DNA of 64,000 nucleotides from Dermacentor variabilis. Lineage: Eukaryota > Arthropoda > Arachnida > Ixodida > Ixodidae. Both the position numbers and the translations under genes were made by a program. The stretch is taken from contig NC_134570.1 of the NCBI RefSeq assembly GCF_050947875.1, positions 244,024,584 to 244,088,583 on the forward strand. Direction: 5' to 3'. Below, piece after piece: positions 54,392 to 64,000 of the stretch. Within the stretch, counting starts at the first letter, position 1. Each line of letters starts with the position of its first letter. The notes beneath the pieces were generated by a model. The model did no database searches and was not told where the DNA came from. It was given only the letters and a program-made list of their open reading frames with translations.

Positions 54392-55659
54392 ATGACCTCG
54401 CGATATCGCCGACTACCTCGCCGCCACTCAGTGGAGCCCTCGACGACCGTCTCGTTCGCCATCACCAGGGCGCAACCTGTCGCCGCAGCGCCGACCATAC
54501 ATTGGCCCAGCCCAGGGCCGGTCAGCGAGTCCGTATCCGGAAAACTAAAAGCAGCAACCGATGGAGGTGGGGTTGCTGTTCTTCGAACTGACGAAGATCC
54601 TCTGCCGCCGAAGACGCCAAACAAACTACCTCGACGACATAACGACATGCCCCCGTCCCGACGAAGGGTGGAAGCAAAGAATACGACGATGAAAGACGAC
54701 ATGACAACGTCACATACCAGCTACAGGTCAACGCAACGCAGCCGTGATCCCACACCAAGACCAAACTGTAATGCGCGACAAAGAACCACCGACCTCGACG
54801 TGCCTCTCGAAGATAACGCAGTTACCGCCTTAGTCGACACAGGGGCTGATTACTCCGACATGAGTGGACACATCGTCGCCCAGCTGAAAGTAAAAACTGC
54901 ATGGGAAGGCCCTCAAATTCAGACCACTGGAGGACACCTCATCACGCCGACTGGAATCTGCACGGCAAGAATTTCCGTTCATGAACGAACCCTGCCACCT
55001 TCGTTATCCTCCAACAGTGTTTACGAGACGTCATTCTCGGCATGGACTTCCTGGACCAATACGGCACAATCATCGACCTGAAGTCGAAGACGATAACGCT
55101 GTCGAGAGATGGAGCGATACCACCGGAGAGCTCCCGTAGTCACCATGCCTTAAGAGTGCTCGAAAGTAAATTCAGCATCCCGCCTCGCTCCAGCATTGTC
55201 ATTTCCGTAGGCACCAAAACACCTGCCGACGTAGAAGGCGTCATCGAGGGTGACCAACGTCTACTGCTCGACCGTGAAATTCGCATCGCAAGAGGGATCG
55301 CTCGACTGCACGGAGGGAAAACTGAAGTGTTGGTAACAAACTTCAGCCAGGAGTTCAAGCACATCAACAAGGGCACGACGATCGCGTACATCTACGAAAT
55401 TCTGGAAACCAGTAATGCGTTTGTCCTCTCGGATTCCGCCGCATCTACCCCGGCGACCATGGTTCCCGAACCAGACTGCAACATTAATCCAAGTCTCCCC
55501 ATGATTAAGCAAGAACAGCTCAGAAGTCTGCTCCGACGATACAAAGGCTGCTTCTCGACGTCATCAAGGAATGAACAGACAACCGTCGCAAAGCAACGCA
55601 TAAACAACGAGGAGTACGCTCGACCACTCCGCCAGAGCCCTTGCCGAGTTTCGACGTGA
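54392..55659 (+). pseudogene. Gypsy-A aspartic protease and linker, right arm
   Basis: 54,392-55,081 contains ALVDTGADYSDMSGHIV, the protease active-site motif, after a basic linker. The frame then shifts into 55,042-55,659 (MDFLDQYGTIIDLKSKTITL), the C-terminal protease strand and the linker to RT ending near FSTSSRNEQTTVAK. Confidence 0.85.
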
Positions 55660-55692
55660 GAACCTGAAGCTATTAAGCAACAAGTCGACGAA

Positions 55693-56163
55693 ATGCTGGG
55701 CGACGACACCATCCAGCCGTCTAAAAGCCTGTGCGCATCCCCTGCTGTCTTGGTGAAGAAAAAGGATGGAACCTTACGTTTCTGCGTCGATTATCGTCGG
55801 CTGGACAAGATCACAAAGAAAGATGTATACCCCCTACCACAGATAGACGACGCATTAGATCGGCTCTGCAACGCAAAGTACTTCTCGTCGATGGATCTCA
55901 AGTCTGGCTACTGGCAAATAGAAGTCGATGAGAGAGATTGCGAAAAGACCACCTTCATCACGCCAGACGGCCTCTATGAGTCCAAGGTCATGCCATTCGG
56001 ACTGTGCTCGGCGCCTGCAACATTCCAGCGCGTCATGGACACGGTGTTAGCAGGATTGAAGTGGCAGACCTGTCTTGTTTACTTGGATGACGTCGTCGCC
56101 TTTGCCAGAAGTTTCGACAATCACCTTAAGCGGCTGGCAACAGTACTGGAGGCCATCAAGTGA
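55693..56163 (+). pseudogene. Gypsy-A reverse transcriptase core, right arm
   Basis: LRFCVDYRRLDKIT, SSMDLKSGYWQIEVDE, MPFGLCSAPATFQRVMD and YLDDVVAFARS. Both Asp residues lost on the left are intact here. A TGA at 56,161 follows EAIK where the family has a Trp-type codon, separating core and connection. Confidence 0.9.
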
Positions 56164-56313
56164 TCATGGCTCACTCTGAAGCCAGAAAAGTGCCGCTTCG
56201 CTTACGATGAACTTCTGTTCCTAGGCCACGTTATCAGCAAGTCTGGAGTCCACCCCGACCCGCAGAAGACAGCTGCCATCGCAAAGTTCCCGCAGCCCAT
56301 CGACAAGAAGGCA

Positions 56314-57900
56314 GTGTGTAGGTTCCTTGGCATGTGTGCCTACTATAGGCGCTTTGTCAAGGCCTTTTCACGCATCGCCGAGCCGCTGACACAGCTAATT
56401 AAATGTGACGTCGAGTTTAAGTGGGAAACGCCGCAGGCCGACGCATTTCAAGAACTCAAACGACGTATGCAGTCGCCACCCGTACTTGCGCACTTCGACG
56501 AGGACGGCGATACCGAAATCCACACTGACGGCAGCAGCCTAGGCCTCGGTGCCGTCCTAGTCCAGAGAAAAGATGGACATGGGGCTGTATTCTGTAGCGA
56601 TTCGCTTTGGAACCGGTTCGGTCTGGCTGTTGCGTATGGATTACGTCACTCGGAGAAAGAGTAAAACGGGGCGGCATGAGGGGAATCAATCAACGAGCTG
56701 TGGTCTGCCGGAAGATCACGTCATCATTTTTGTTTGTAGTTGGAGGACGGTATAGCAGTTGAAGGATGTCGCTGGTTTGATAAAAAGCATTGGTTTGTAT
56801 AGATCACTTCCAAATATAATTTTCAGTAATAAATGTGAGCTTGCGGCGCAGACGGCTATTGAGAGTTGTAATTTTATTTGTGTTGTTTTCTTATTTAGTC
56901 GCTAGGTGGTGCGCCATACGTTATGCAAACAACTTGCCTCGCTTTGTTTACGTTTTGGACTTGTTCGCGCGCCAAAACCGAAACGATGTCGTCGCGCAAG
57001 GACAGGCGGCTGGGTCCTCATATTTCAGCGACGCAGCGGGAAATACTCGTTTCATTTGTCGAGGAGCACCCCTACCTAGCAAAGGCGTCGTGTGTGTTGG
57101 GCCAGCAGCTGACGGCGGCTTTCTGTTGCGTTGTGATGGGAATCTAACCCATCCTTTTTCTTTGCCCACAACCGTAATGGCCTTGGCGACAGCTGTAATG
57201 ATGCGGCTGACCGAAGGCTGCGACAGTGTAATCGCTTCTTCATTCCCGACGCACTGTTTAAAGCTCCCGGTGGCAAAAAACCGCAGCGCGCACACCACTT
57301 TCATCGTAGTGTCGACAGCACAAAATACTTGAAGTCCGAGACGTTCTTCCAGCTCATCGCAAAGACGTCGCACTATGTCTTTGGAGAGCCTAAAATGCCT
57401 TCGAAACTCTTCTTCGGCCGTGCCGAACGCGTCGCGTCGTTGCCTCTTGTCGCGTCGTCTTTCGGCGCCCGCCAGCAGCGCAATCAAAGGAGCCGCCATT
57501 GCCGTCTCTGTCTCGTCTCGTCTAGGTGCCCGCTCGTCAGCTCGCGCGAGACTAGCCGGCAGCCACGGTTGCCCTAGCAACCCTCGACATCATGCTCGCC
57601 ACCGCGCGTGACCCTCGAGCAAACCACTTCTCCGCGGTTCCTCTCGTAGCAGGGGAACCAGTTCCTTTCCAGATGATTGGCAGCCTGTGTGACGTCAACA
57701 AAATTTGTCGTCCCGCCCCCCCGGGATGACAACAACGAAGCGCCGGCCAATGGCAGCAGCAAGAGCGTATCGGTTCTAAAGCGAACCGCTACAGAATATC
57801 GCCCATGAACACGTGATAACATACGTTAGAGGGTCGTTGCCAAAACTGGAAGGCAATTATTCTACAACCGAAAAAGAATGCCTCGCCATCGTTTAGGCTA
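56314..57900 (+). pseudogene. Gypsy-A RNase H region, split by Harbinger insertion, right arm
   Basis: 56,314-56,581 holds the connection (CAYYRRFVKAFSRIAEPL) and TEIHTDGSSLGLGAVL of RNase H. The transposon interrupts after DGH. The reading resumes at 57,808 (HVITYVRGSLPKLEGNYSTT) and ends in ECLAIV with a TAG. The interruption site is the same base as in the left arm. Confidence 0.85.
56582..57804 (-). mobile_element. Harbinger-like DNA transposon in gypsy-A pol, right-arm copy
   Basis: 1,223 bp flanked by ATG (56,579-56,581 and 57,805-57,807), with inverted ends starting GGGC. The minus strand 57,580-56,948 encodes a longer transposase N-terminal fragment than the left copy: FRRHFRLSKDIVRRLCDELE, CALRFFATGSFKQCVGNEEAI, LSQPSVSRIITAVAKAI. 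This resembles the N-terminal helical region of HARBI1-type transposases. The DDE catalytic domain is missing. Confidence 0.8.
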
Positions 57901-58068
57901 CAGCGAAATTTCGCCCTTACCTATATGGCAGGTCATTCAAAGTCCTTCCTTGGCATATTAAGCGCGGAAGAATTCGCTGAACAGCAGCGAGCAGACCCAG
58001 ACTTGAAGAACCTCATCGCGTATTTGGAAGGACACACCGACGTTGTCCGTAAGGCATTTAAGTGAGGA

Positions 58069-59338
58069 TTGTCTTCGTTCTCACTTGAAAACAACCTACT
58101 CGTAAAGCAGAACTTCTCACCAGCGCGTGCCAACTACATTCTTGTTGTCCCGTCAGGACTGCGTCCAGAAGTATTGCACGCCCTGAATGATGATCCGACC
58201 GCTGGACACCTCAGATTTTGCCGGACACTATCGAGGATACATCAAAGGTATTACTGGCCGCGCCTAACCGGCGATGTCGCGCGTAACGTCAAGACATGTG
58301 GAGACTGTCAGCGACGCAAGACACCACCGACAAGGCCAGCGGGATTACTACAGCCAATCAAGCCTCCTTGCCGACTGTGGTATAGTGTCTCCCTCTAAGA
58401 GATCTCCGTGTTACCATCCATTTATGTTCCGGTGTAGTCTAGCTAGATGTCGCACCCTCGCTTTGGTCATGTGTCGAGCTTGGACCAATCAGGAGGTGCC
58501 ATCTGGCGTGTGGAGTCTACGTGTAATAAACGGCCGCTAGCCGGCCCAGTCGTTTGTCCGATTTCATCAGGAGAAGTTGGTTCCGCGTCTCCCTCTCTGC
58601 GTCGGGCGCTCGCCGCGCGCTTGCCGGACGCCAGGCCCCCGCCGCCTGCCGCTGCCGACACAACACCGACCATTCCAGCAGATCGGGATGGACTTGTTGG
58701 GACCTTTTCCGACGTCAACAACCGGAAATAAGTGGATCGTCGTGGCGACGGAATACCTCACGCGCTTCGCTGAAACTAAAGCACTGCCAAAAGGTAGCGC
58801 AGCCGAAGTGGCGAAATTCTTTGTCGAAAACATCCTGCTGCGACATGGCGCCCCAGAAGTCCTCATTGCTGACAGAGGAACGGCCTTTACAGCGGAGCTC
58901 ACCCAAGCCATTCTGCAATACAGTCAGGCAAGGCACAGGAGGACAACGGCCTACCACCAACAGACGAATGGTCTGACGGAGCGCCTGAATAAGACCCTCG
59001 CCGACATGCTAGCAATGTACGTCAACGTGGAACACAAGACCTGGGATGGCGTCCTACCATGCGTAACATTCCCTTACAACATGACGGTGCAAGAAACAAC
59101 ACAGATCACGCTGTTTAAGCTGGTTTACGGCAGCTTGACGCCATGCTGCCGCACATCACTGACGAGGAGAATCTTGACGTCGCTACCTTTCTCCCGCGCG
59201 CCGAAGAAGCCCGACAGCTCGCCCGCCTACGGATCAAGAGGACCGACAGCCAACACTACAACCTCCAACGACGCTTCCTCGAGTACAAGCCCGGCGACCG
59301 TGTTTGGGTATGGACCCCGATACGCTGACAAGGACTGA
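58069..59338 (+). pseudogene. Gypsy-A integrase, right arm, interrupted
   Basis: 58,069-58,334 has the zinc module (TAGHLRFCRTL ... CGDCQRRKTPP). The 235-bp insert then breaks the frame, and the catalytic core follows at 58,577-59,338: MDLLGPFPTS, IADRGTAFTA, NGLTERLNKTL. The DDE residues are all present. The C-terminal part ends with a SH3-like strand (GDRVWVWTPIR) and runs towards the 3' LTR. Confidence 0.85.
58335..58570. mobile_element. Unclassified 235-bp insert in the right-arm integrase
   Basis: The left arm lacks this segment, with only CAGGACAGTTGG where the right arm has CAAGG, insert, CAGGAGAAGTTGG. A possible 4-bp CAGG duplication flanks it. It contains TTGGACCAATCAGG and AATAAACGG, which would fit a small solo LTR or TRIM, but the ends are not certain. 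It entered after the arms separated. Confidence 0.55.
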
Positions 59339-59603
59339 GTGAGAAACTACTGCGACGCTATTTCGGACCCTACATGGTCATCCGACGTATTGGCGCCCCG
59401 GACTATGAGGTCGTGCCAGATGGCATTTCACATTCACAGCGGCGGCGTCCACGATCTGAAGTGGTCCACGTGGTGCGCCTTAAACCCTTTTACGGACGTT
59501 GACGAACTTCCTTATTTTGTTGTTTTCATTGCTACAAGTGCTTTTCTTTTTTAAATTTCATTTCTTTGCAGCATCGGGTCGATGCTTTTTAAGAGGTGGG
59601 TAT

Positions 59604-60018
59604 TGACATGTGTACTTATCTTAATCGGGCGACCACGTTTCGGCGCCTAACAAATGCTATCGCACAGCGCGGGTTCCGCCTGCATGTATCCGAAGTTTCT
59701 GGATAGTTATCGGTGTACTATCCGCTGTCTGTTGTCGCCGAACCTTGTGTTATCTGATTTCATCGCCTGACGCGAATGGTGTAGAACTTTGTGGAAGGCA
59801 CGCGGGTCCCAACGATTAGTCTGGAACATTCGACGACTGCTGTATAAAAGCCGTCCCGTTTGACCCGCTGATCAGATTTTCGACGATCGTCGAGTGTATT
59901 CGCCGCTACCGTTGTTCTTTGAGTGTAGCCTGCTTTTTAGGGCACAGTTCGCCCAATAAAACGCTAGTTTCATTAATCACAGTTCTGCTGCCTTCTTCAC
60001 CGTCACTACCATGTGACA
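59604..60018 (+). repeat. Gypsy-A 3' LTR, right arm
   Basis: 415 bp from TGACATGTGTAC to CATGTGACA, preceded by the polypurine tract AAGAGGTGGG at 59,591-59,600. Confidence 0.85.
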
Positions 60019-60023
60019 ATATG

Positions 60024-61490
60024 CTAAAAAAACAAAGAAAGTGTGCAAATGAAGTGTGCAATCTTTAAAGCTTCCTACTAGACCAATTTCTGACAGGTAT
60101 TTGAACAATAAATCCAAAACCTGCCGCTGTTTTGAAGGGCCGAGCATTGGAGCTAAGATGCTCGGCAATCTTAACGGTTCGTGGCAAATCATGGCCATTT
60201 GTGGCTCAAAAAATTCTCTCGTCGTGGTGCACGGGGCATTCTAGTAATATGTGCTCCATTGTATGCCACGTTCAGCCGAAGACGATGGTACAATGTCTCT
60301 AAGTCTCGAGGAAGTGGCCGTGGAATTTTCGATCTAATTTCTGGGTCAGTGTAACGCAGGAAGTTATCTTGGTGAAGCGGCAGATTTCAGATGCGGTCTT
60401 TTTCTTGATAGGCATATTTTTTCTCCACGTTTGAAGCGTCGGCTTTTATAAAAAATGTTCTTTTGAATTTGCGGTATTGTAGTCCATTTCTGGCAGCTTC
60501 ATCCGCTCTTTCATTTCCCGAAATGCCGGCATGGCCAGGTATCCACTGGAACTTGATGCAATGCCCAGCAATCTTAGCCTTGTGGTGAAGATAAGCAATG
60601 TCAAATGCTACAGGTTGATTATTGCAACGCTTGTGCCTGTTCAACATACTTTATAGGGCTGCTTTTGAGTCCATGAAAATCAGCCATGTCTTTGGCGGCT
60701 GCTGTCGAAGTACACACACAAGGGCCTCCTTAATGCGATATAACTATGCTGAAATAGATGATGTCGCTCGCACAATACGAAACAAGAATCGTTGCCCTGT
60801 TAAAGGAACAAAAAGTCCGCACGATGAGCGATGTGGAGTTGTAGAGCCATCTGTGTAAATGTGCGTTGCGGCTGCGTATTCTTTGTGCATATATTCCAAA
60901 GCTATCTGATAAGTCGCTGCTTGAGGCATTTTATTTTTCGTATTGATTCCAGGGATATATGGCACGATTTCCAGTGGGGACAGTGTCCATGGTGAAATGT
61001 TTCGAGGCATAATTTGTGACACCTGAGCAGGAATCGAAATAGATACGCTTCCGACAGCCTGTCCAAAGCTAGATGTAACACAGGTTCTAGAAATATCCTT
61101 TAAAAAGTGAATCCTCCTATGAATGACATGGCGGAGGTGAATCCGAAGTGTCTCCTGCGAAGAAAGCACTCCAAGAGGCAGGCATCCAGCTTCTGCTTCA
61201 GTTTCTGAGCGGGACCACTCCTTCGCAAGGCCAAGACATACGGGAAGGCAGTTGTTCCGTGCTGCCTCATGTTTGCTCGTGCTTGTGGGAGACATGTTGT
61301 GCAGGATCGGGAGGTAATATCGTAGTGTTCCGTCGACGTAGGCCTTATGGAGGAGCACCATTGATCGGCAGTTGCTGCCCCACTGTGATGCGGCTAAATA
61401 TTGGAATAGGTGCGACGCCAAGGAAAACTTCTCACTCAGTTTTTTCACTTGAGGCGACCATGCGAGGTTCCTATTGATCGTCACCTGATG
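60024..61490 (-). mobile_element. LINE-f, I-like LINE fragment with RNase H, right-arm copy
   Basis: Minus strand. 61,484-60,744 is one open frame covering the RT thumb (TINRNLAWSPQVKKLSEKF), the C-terminal region and the start of RNase H with HIYTDGSTTPHRSSCG intact. After a stop, 60,647-60,387 carries KFQWIPGHAGISGNERADEA. The right copy preserves the catalytic Asp that is His on the left, and the GHAGI motif that reads GHAAI on the left. Confidence 0.85.
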
Positions 61491-61496
61491 TAGACT

Positions 61497-63931
61497 TTAC
61501 CACATGAGATAGGTTTCTCATAACTAATACGCAAAGATCAGCAAGGACACAGAGGTGATGGTGTCCTTATAGCCACTAAAATAGAACCATCGTTTTTCAT
61601 TATGACAAAGAGTAAATAATTTTGATTGGAGCAATGTGCTCTGCGAAACAGAAGCAGATCATGCATATAACTTATTCTTGAGTAGCTTTGTGAATTTATA
61701 TAATGCATAATTTCCTTACAAGTACCTTACACAGTTAAAAAAGATACGTAAACCCTGGATAACGCAAGTCTGCCTACTACAATTCAAGCGAAGGGTAGGA
61801 TGTATAAGAAGTTCTTGAAAACTCGCGATTCTGATCTTTTTAAAACATACAAATGCCTTCGTAATAAACTAACGAAAGATATCAGAACCGCTAGAGATGA
61901 GTATTATTGCAATTTCTTTGTTAACTCAACCTCTAGTACTGACGTGACATGGAAAAAGTTAAAAAGTGTGCTTAATCCTCCCTCCCCATCAAACCAAGTT
62001 ATAAAAGTTAGTCAGGAAAATGAAGAACTGTCGGGCAGGAAGTCGGCTGATGCGTTTAATGATATTTTTATTGATCTCCAGAGAAATGATTATGACGTGA
62101 TGGCTGTGGACTACGTAAATTGTACCATGAATCAGACATGTTTCCTAAATGCTGTAACTCACTCCGAAGTAGAGACCGTATTTTTTTCATAAAATAATTC
62201 CGGGAGCTGTGACAAAGACGGTATTAAGGTGAAACCTGTGAAATATGTTATGGATGTAATAGCACCGAGTCTCACCCATATATTCAACCTTTGTCTGGCA
62301 AATGGCGCCTTTCCTCAGCAAATGCAGATTGCAAGAGTAGCAGTTGTTTATAAGAAAGGTGACAAGAATGACTTCGCAAAGAATAGGCCTTTGTCAATAC
62401 TACCTGTTTTCTCAAAAGGGCTTGAGAAAGTCATTTTGACCCGGATGAATAACTTCTGTAGTAAGCGTGATATCCTGACACCTTCACAATTTGGTTTTAA
62501 GAAACACCAGTCTACCGAACTCGCGCTATTAGAACAAAAAGAATGCATTCTAATATCTCTTGATGACAGGAATTTAGCATTAGGAATATATGTAGATTTT
62601 TCTAAGGCTTTTGACCACCTGAACCACAAATTACTTTTAAAAAAGCTCCAAGTATATGGCTTTCGAGGAACGTCATTGATGCTTTTGAGCAGCTATCTCG
62701 GAAGTCGATAACAGTATGTTGAAATAAACGGTCACTGATCCAATGTTAAAACTCTCTTCCGCCGTACCGCAAGGCAGCATTATGGGCCCATTTCTTTTTA
62801 ATATATACGTGAACAACATAACACAGATGGACAGAGAAATAAATATGGTCATATCTCCTGATGACACCAGCTTATTCTTTTCAGCCTCGTCTGCCTCGAA
62901 CGTGGTCATGAAAGCAAATACAGCACTTAGGCAGCTTGAGAAGTGGAAAAAATATAACGCTCTAAAAATTAACACTTCCAAAACACAGGCCATTATTTGC
63001 CGTCCATAAAACAAGGATGTTCATAGTAACGATGATATCATTCTTAATAATTTTAAAATAGAGATAGTATATTCCTTTAAAGTACTAGGTGTACTTTTCA
63101 ATGAGAAAATGGCATGGGATGACCATACAAATTACGTAGCATCTAAACTGTCACATCTCATTGGATCAATTTACACTCATAAGCACCTCCTCCCTATGAA
63201 AGTGAAATTGCTACCTCAGAATTCATTGTTCTGTTCCCATCTAAATTGTTGTCATTTGGTCTGGAGGGAAACATCCCTCACGAATCTACGAAAATTACAC
63301 GTTCAGCAGAAAAGAATGCTCAAAATAATATACAATGTAGCATATGACCACCCATCTAAACTGCTCTTTATGAAAGACAACATAATGTCGATTCATGATC
63401 TGTACGCATACCGCCTAATCTCTAAATATATTACCGAGGTCAAAAACAACGTCTCGTTCATTGCACAACTGGCATCACTGCAGAAAAGAAATTTCACATA
63501 CACAACCAGAGATACCGATATTTGGTACATACATTCATTCAGAACAGGTTACGGACAACATATGCTCAGAAACACTCTTCCACATCTCTTAAACCTGGGG
63601 CAACATTACAATTTAAATCTCCAACGCACCCAGCCAAAAGATTTGCGTCATCTTGTTTCACTTATACGCGAAATGGCGGCACTTTCTGTTTGAAATGTAC
63701 GACATGATATTGTGCACATCGCTTTGTTTTTTGGAATCGTACATTTGTGTAAAAATTGTCATTTGTTTGTGCACTGTGATATTTCTTTTTGTCTGTACTC
63801 ATATGCTCGTACTGTTTGCCTTTCTTTTTTCTAAACACCACGTATTGTATCGGGGAGGCGAGAGCCCGTCAAGCTGGATATCTAGCCTTTTCTCTCCCCC
63901 TCCCACATGTTTGGGATGGACAATAAAGGCA
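61497..63931 (+). mobile_element. LINE-e, CR1-like LINE, right-arm copy
   Basis: Plus-strand copy of the left LINE-e, 5'-truncated at about 61,497. 61,800-62,192 is the linker, 62,229-62,711 the RT fingers with motif A (YVDFSKAFDHLNH), 62,743-63,009 motif B (SAVPQGSIMGP) and motif C, which reads ISPDDTSLF instead of YADD, and 63,109-63,693 the C-terminus. The 3' end ACAATAAAGGCA at about 63,930 leads into an ATT repeat. Confidence 0.85.
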
Positions 63932-63961
63932 TGATTATTATTATTATTATTATTATTATAT
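63932..63961 (+). repeat. (ATT)n microsatellite at LINE-e 3' tail, right arm
   Basis: About nine or ten ATT units follow the LINE-e end. Beyond it, TATGACACACTGGGCACACT to the window end is the PLE-3 fragment in inverted orientation. Confidence 0.9.
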
Positions 63962-64000
63962 TATATGACACACTGGGCACACTGCGGGAAGCGCTGTCTG

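Larger units (their letters stand above)
52770..60018 (+). mobile_element. Gypsy-A, Ty3/gypsy LTR retrotransposon, right-arm copy
   Basis: 7,249 bp with LTRs at 52,770-53,168 and 59,604-60,018. All domains are present in order, including the gag zinc knuckle. It contains the Harbinger-like element (56,582-57,804) and a 235-bp insert in the integrase (about 58,335-58,570). Domain frames are broken by several stops. The LTRs differ from each other visibly, so the insertion is old. Confidence 0.9.
46192..64000 (-). repeat. Right arm of giant inverted repeat (at least 17.8 kb, leaves the window)
   Basis: Reverse complement of 25,330-42,648 throughout, with position 64,000 pairing with 25,330. 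Right-specific features are a 195-bp segment with the gypsy-A zinc knuckle, one extra 313-bp unit, a larger Harbinger copy, a 235-bp insert at about 58,335-58,570 and a 47-bp tandem duplication at about 49,493-49,588. Left-specific is the gypsy-B zinc-knuckle segment of 130 bp. Confidence 0.95.

Noticed and set aside
25330..64000. Inverted repeat as a missed-adapter sequencing artefact
   Set aside because: Such artefacts give near-identical arms and almost no spacer. Here the arms differ by substitutions, indels, one 313-bp unit and a private 235-bp insert, and the spacer holds gypsy-B sequence with a clean target duplication. Misjoined haplotypes cannot be excluded without reads.

Overview
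The window looks like repeat-dense heterochromatin or a TE-rich intergenic region of an arthropod genome, most likely a hard tick. That assignment is inference: it rests on the mix of CR1/L2-like and I-like LINEs, Penelope-like elements (PLEs) with GIY-YIG domains, Ty3/gypsy elements, P-like/THAP, Tigger and Harbinger remnants. I found no credible host gene, no tRNA or rRNA gene and no bacterial features. Almost every open reading frame is a piece of a transposable element and most carry stops or frameshifts.

Left third (1-25,330): a minus-strand LINE (LINE-a; ORF1 with a cysteine finger, coiled coil and SGNH hydrolase, then endonuclease and RT) is split by a second LINE (LINE-b). After about 2 kb of unassigned sequence comes a Penelope-like cluster (8,744-14,761) of one inverted and two direct tandem copies, bounded by an approximately 18-bp target duplication inside a 115-bp tandem repeat. 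Next is a possible P-like transposon (15,056-21,235, matching 24-bp terminal inverted repeats, THAP remnant) interrupted by LINE-c, whose ORF1 carries a 2A-like motif. Then follow a Tigger 3' remnant, LINE-d and a PLE-3 fragment. Two tiny hairpin insertions with 10-12 bp target duplications lie inside LINE-c and PLE-3.

Right two thirds (25,330-64,000): the dominant feature is a huge inverted repeat. The left arm is 25,330-42,648 and the right arm 46,192-64,000; it runs off the right end of the window. Going inward, both arms hold the same nest: PLE-3 fragment, LINE-e, LINE-f, gypsy-A with a Harbinger-like element inside pol, a 313-bp tandem array, and gypsy-B with PLE-2 inside pol. The arms differ by point changes (about 2-5% judged by eye from the proteins) and by several indels, including exactly one 313-bp unit. 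The right arm plus the spacer keeps complete gypsy-B with both LTRs and its GTGAC target duplication, nested in a solo gypsy-A LTR that itself sits in the 313-bp array. The left arm stops abruptly inside gypsy-B at 42,648. The right arm is therefore probably ancestral and the left arm the inverted duplicate.

These elements do not form a pathway; they form a stratigraphic record. The order of insertion can be read from nesting and target duplications, and the inverted duplication came after all insertions shared by the arms.
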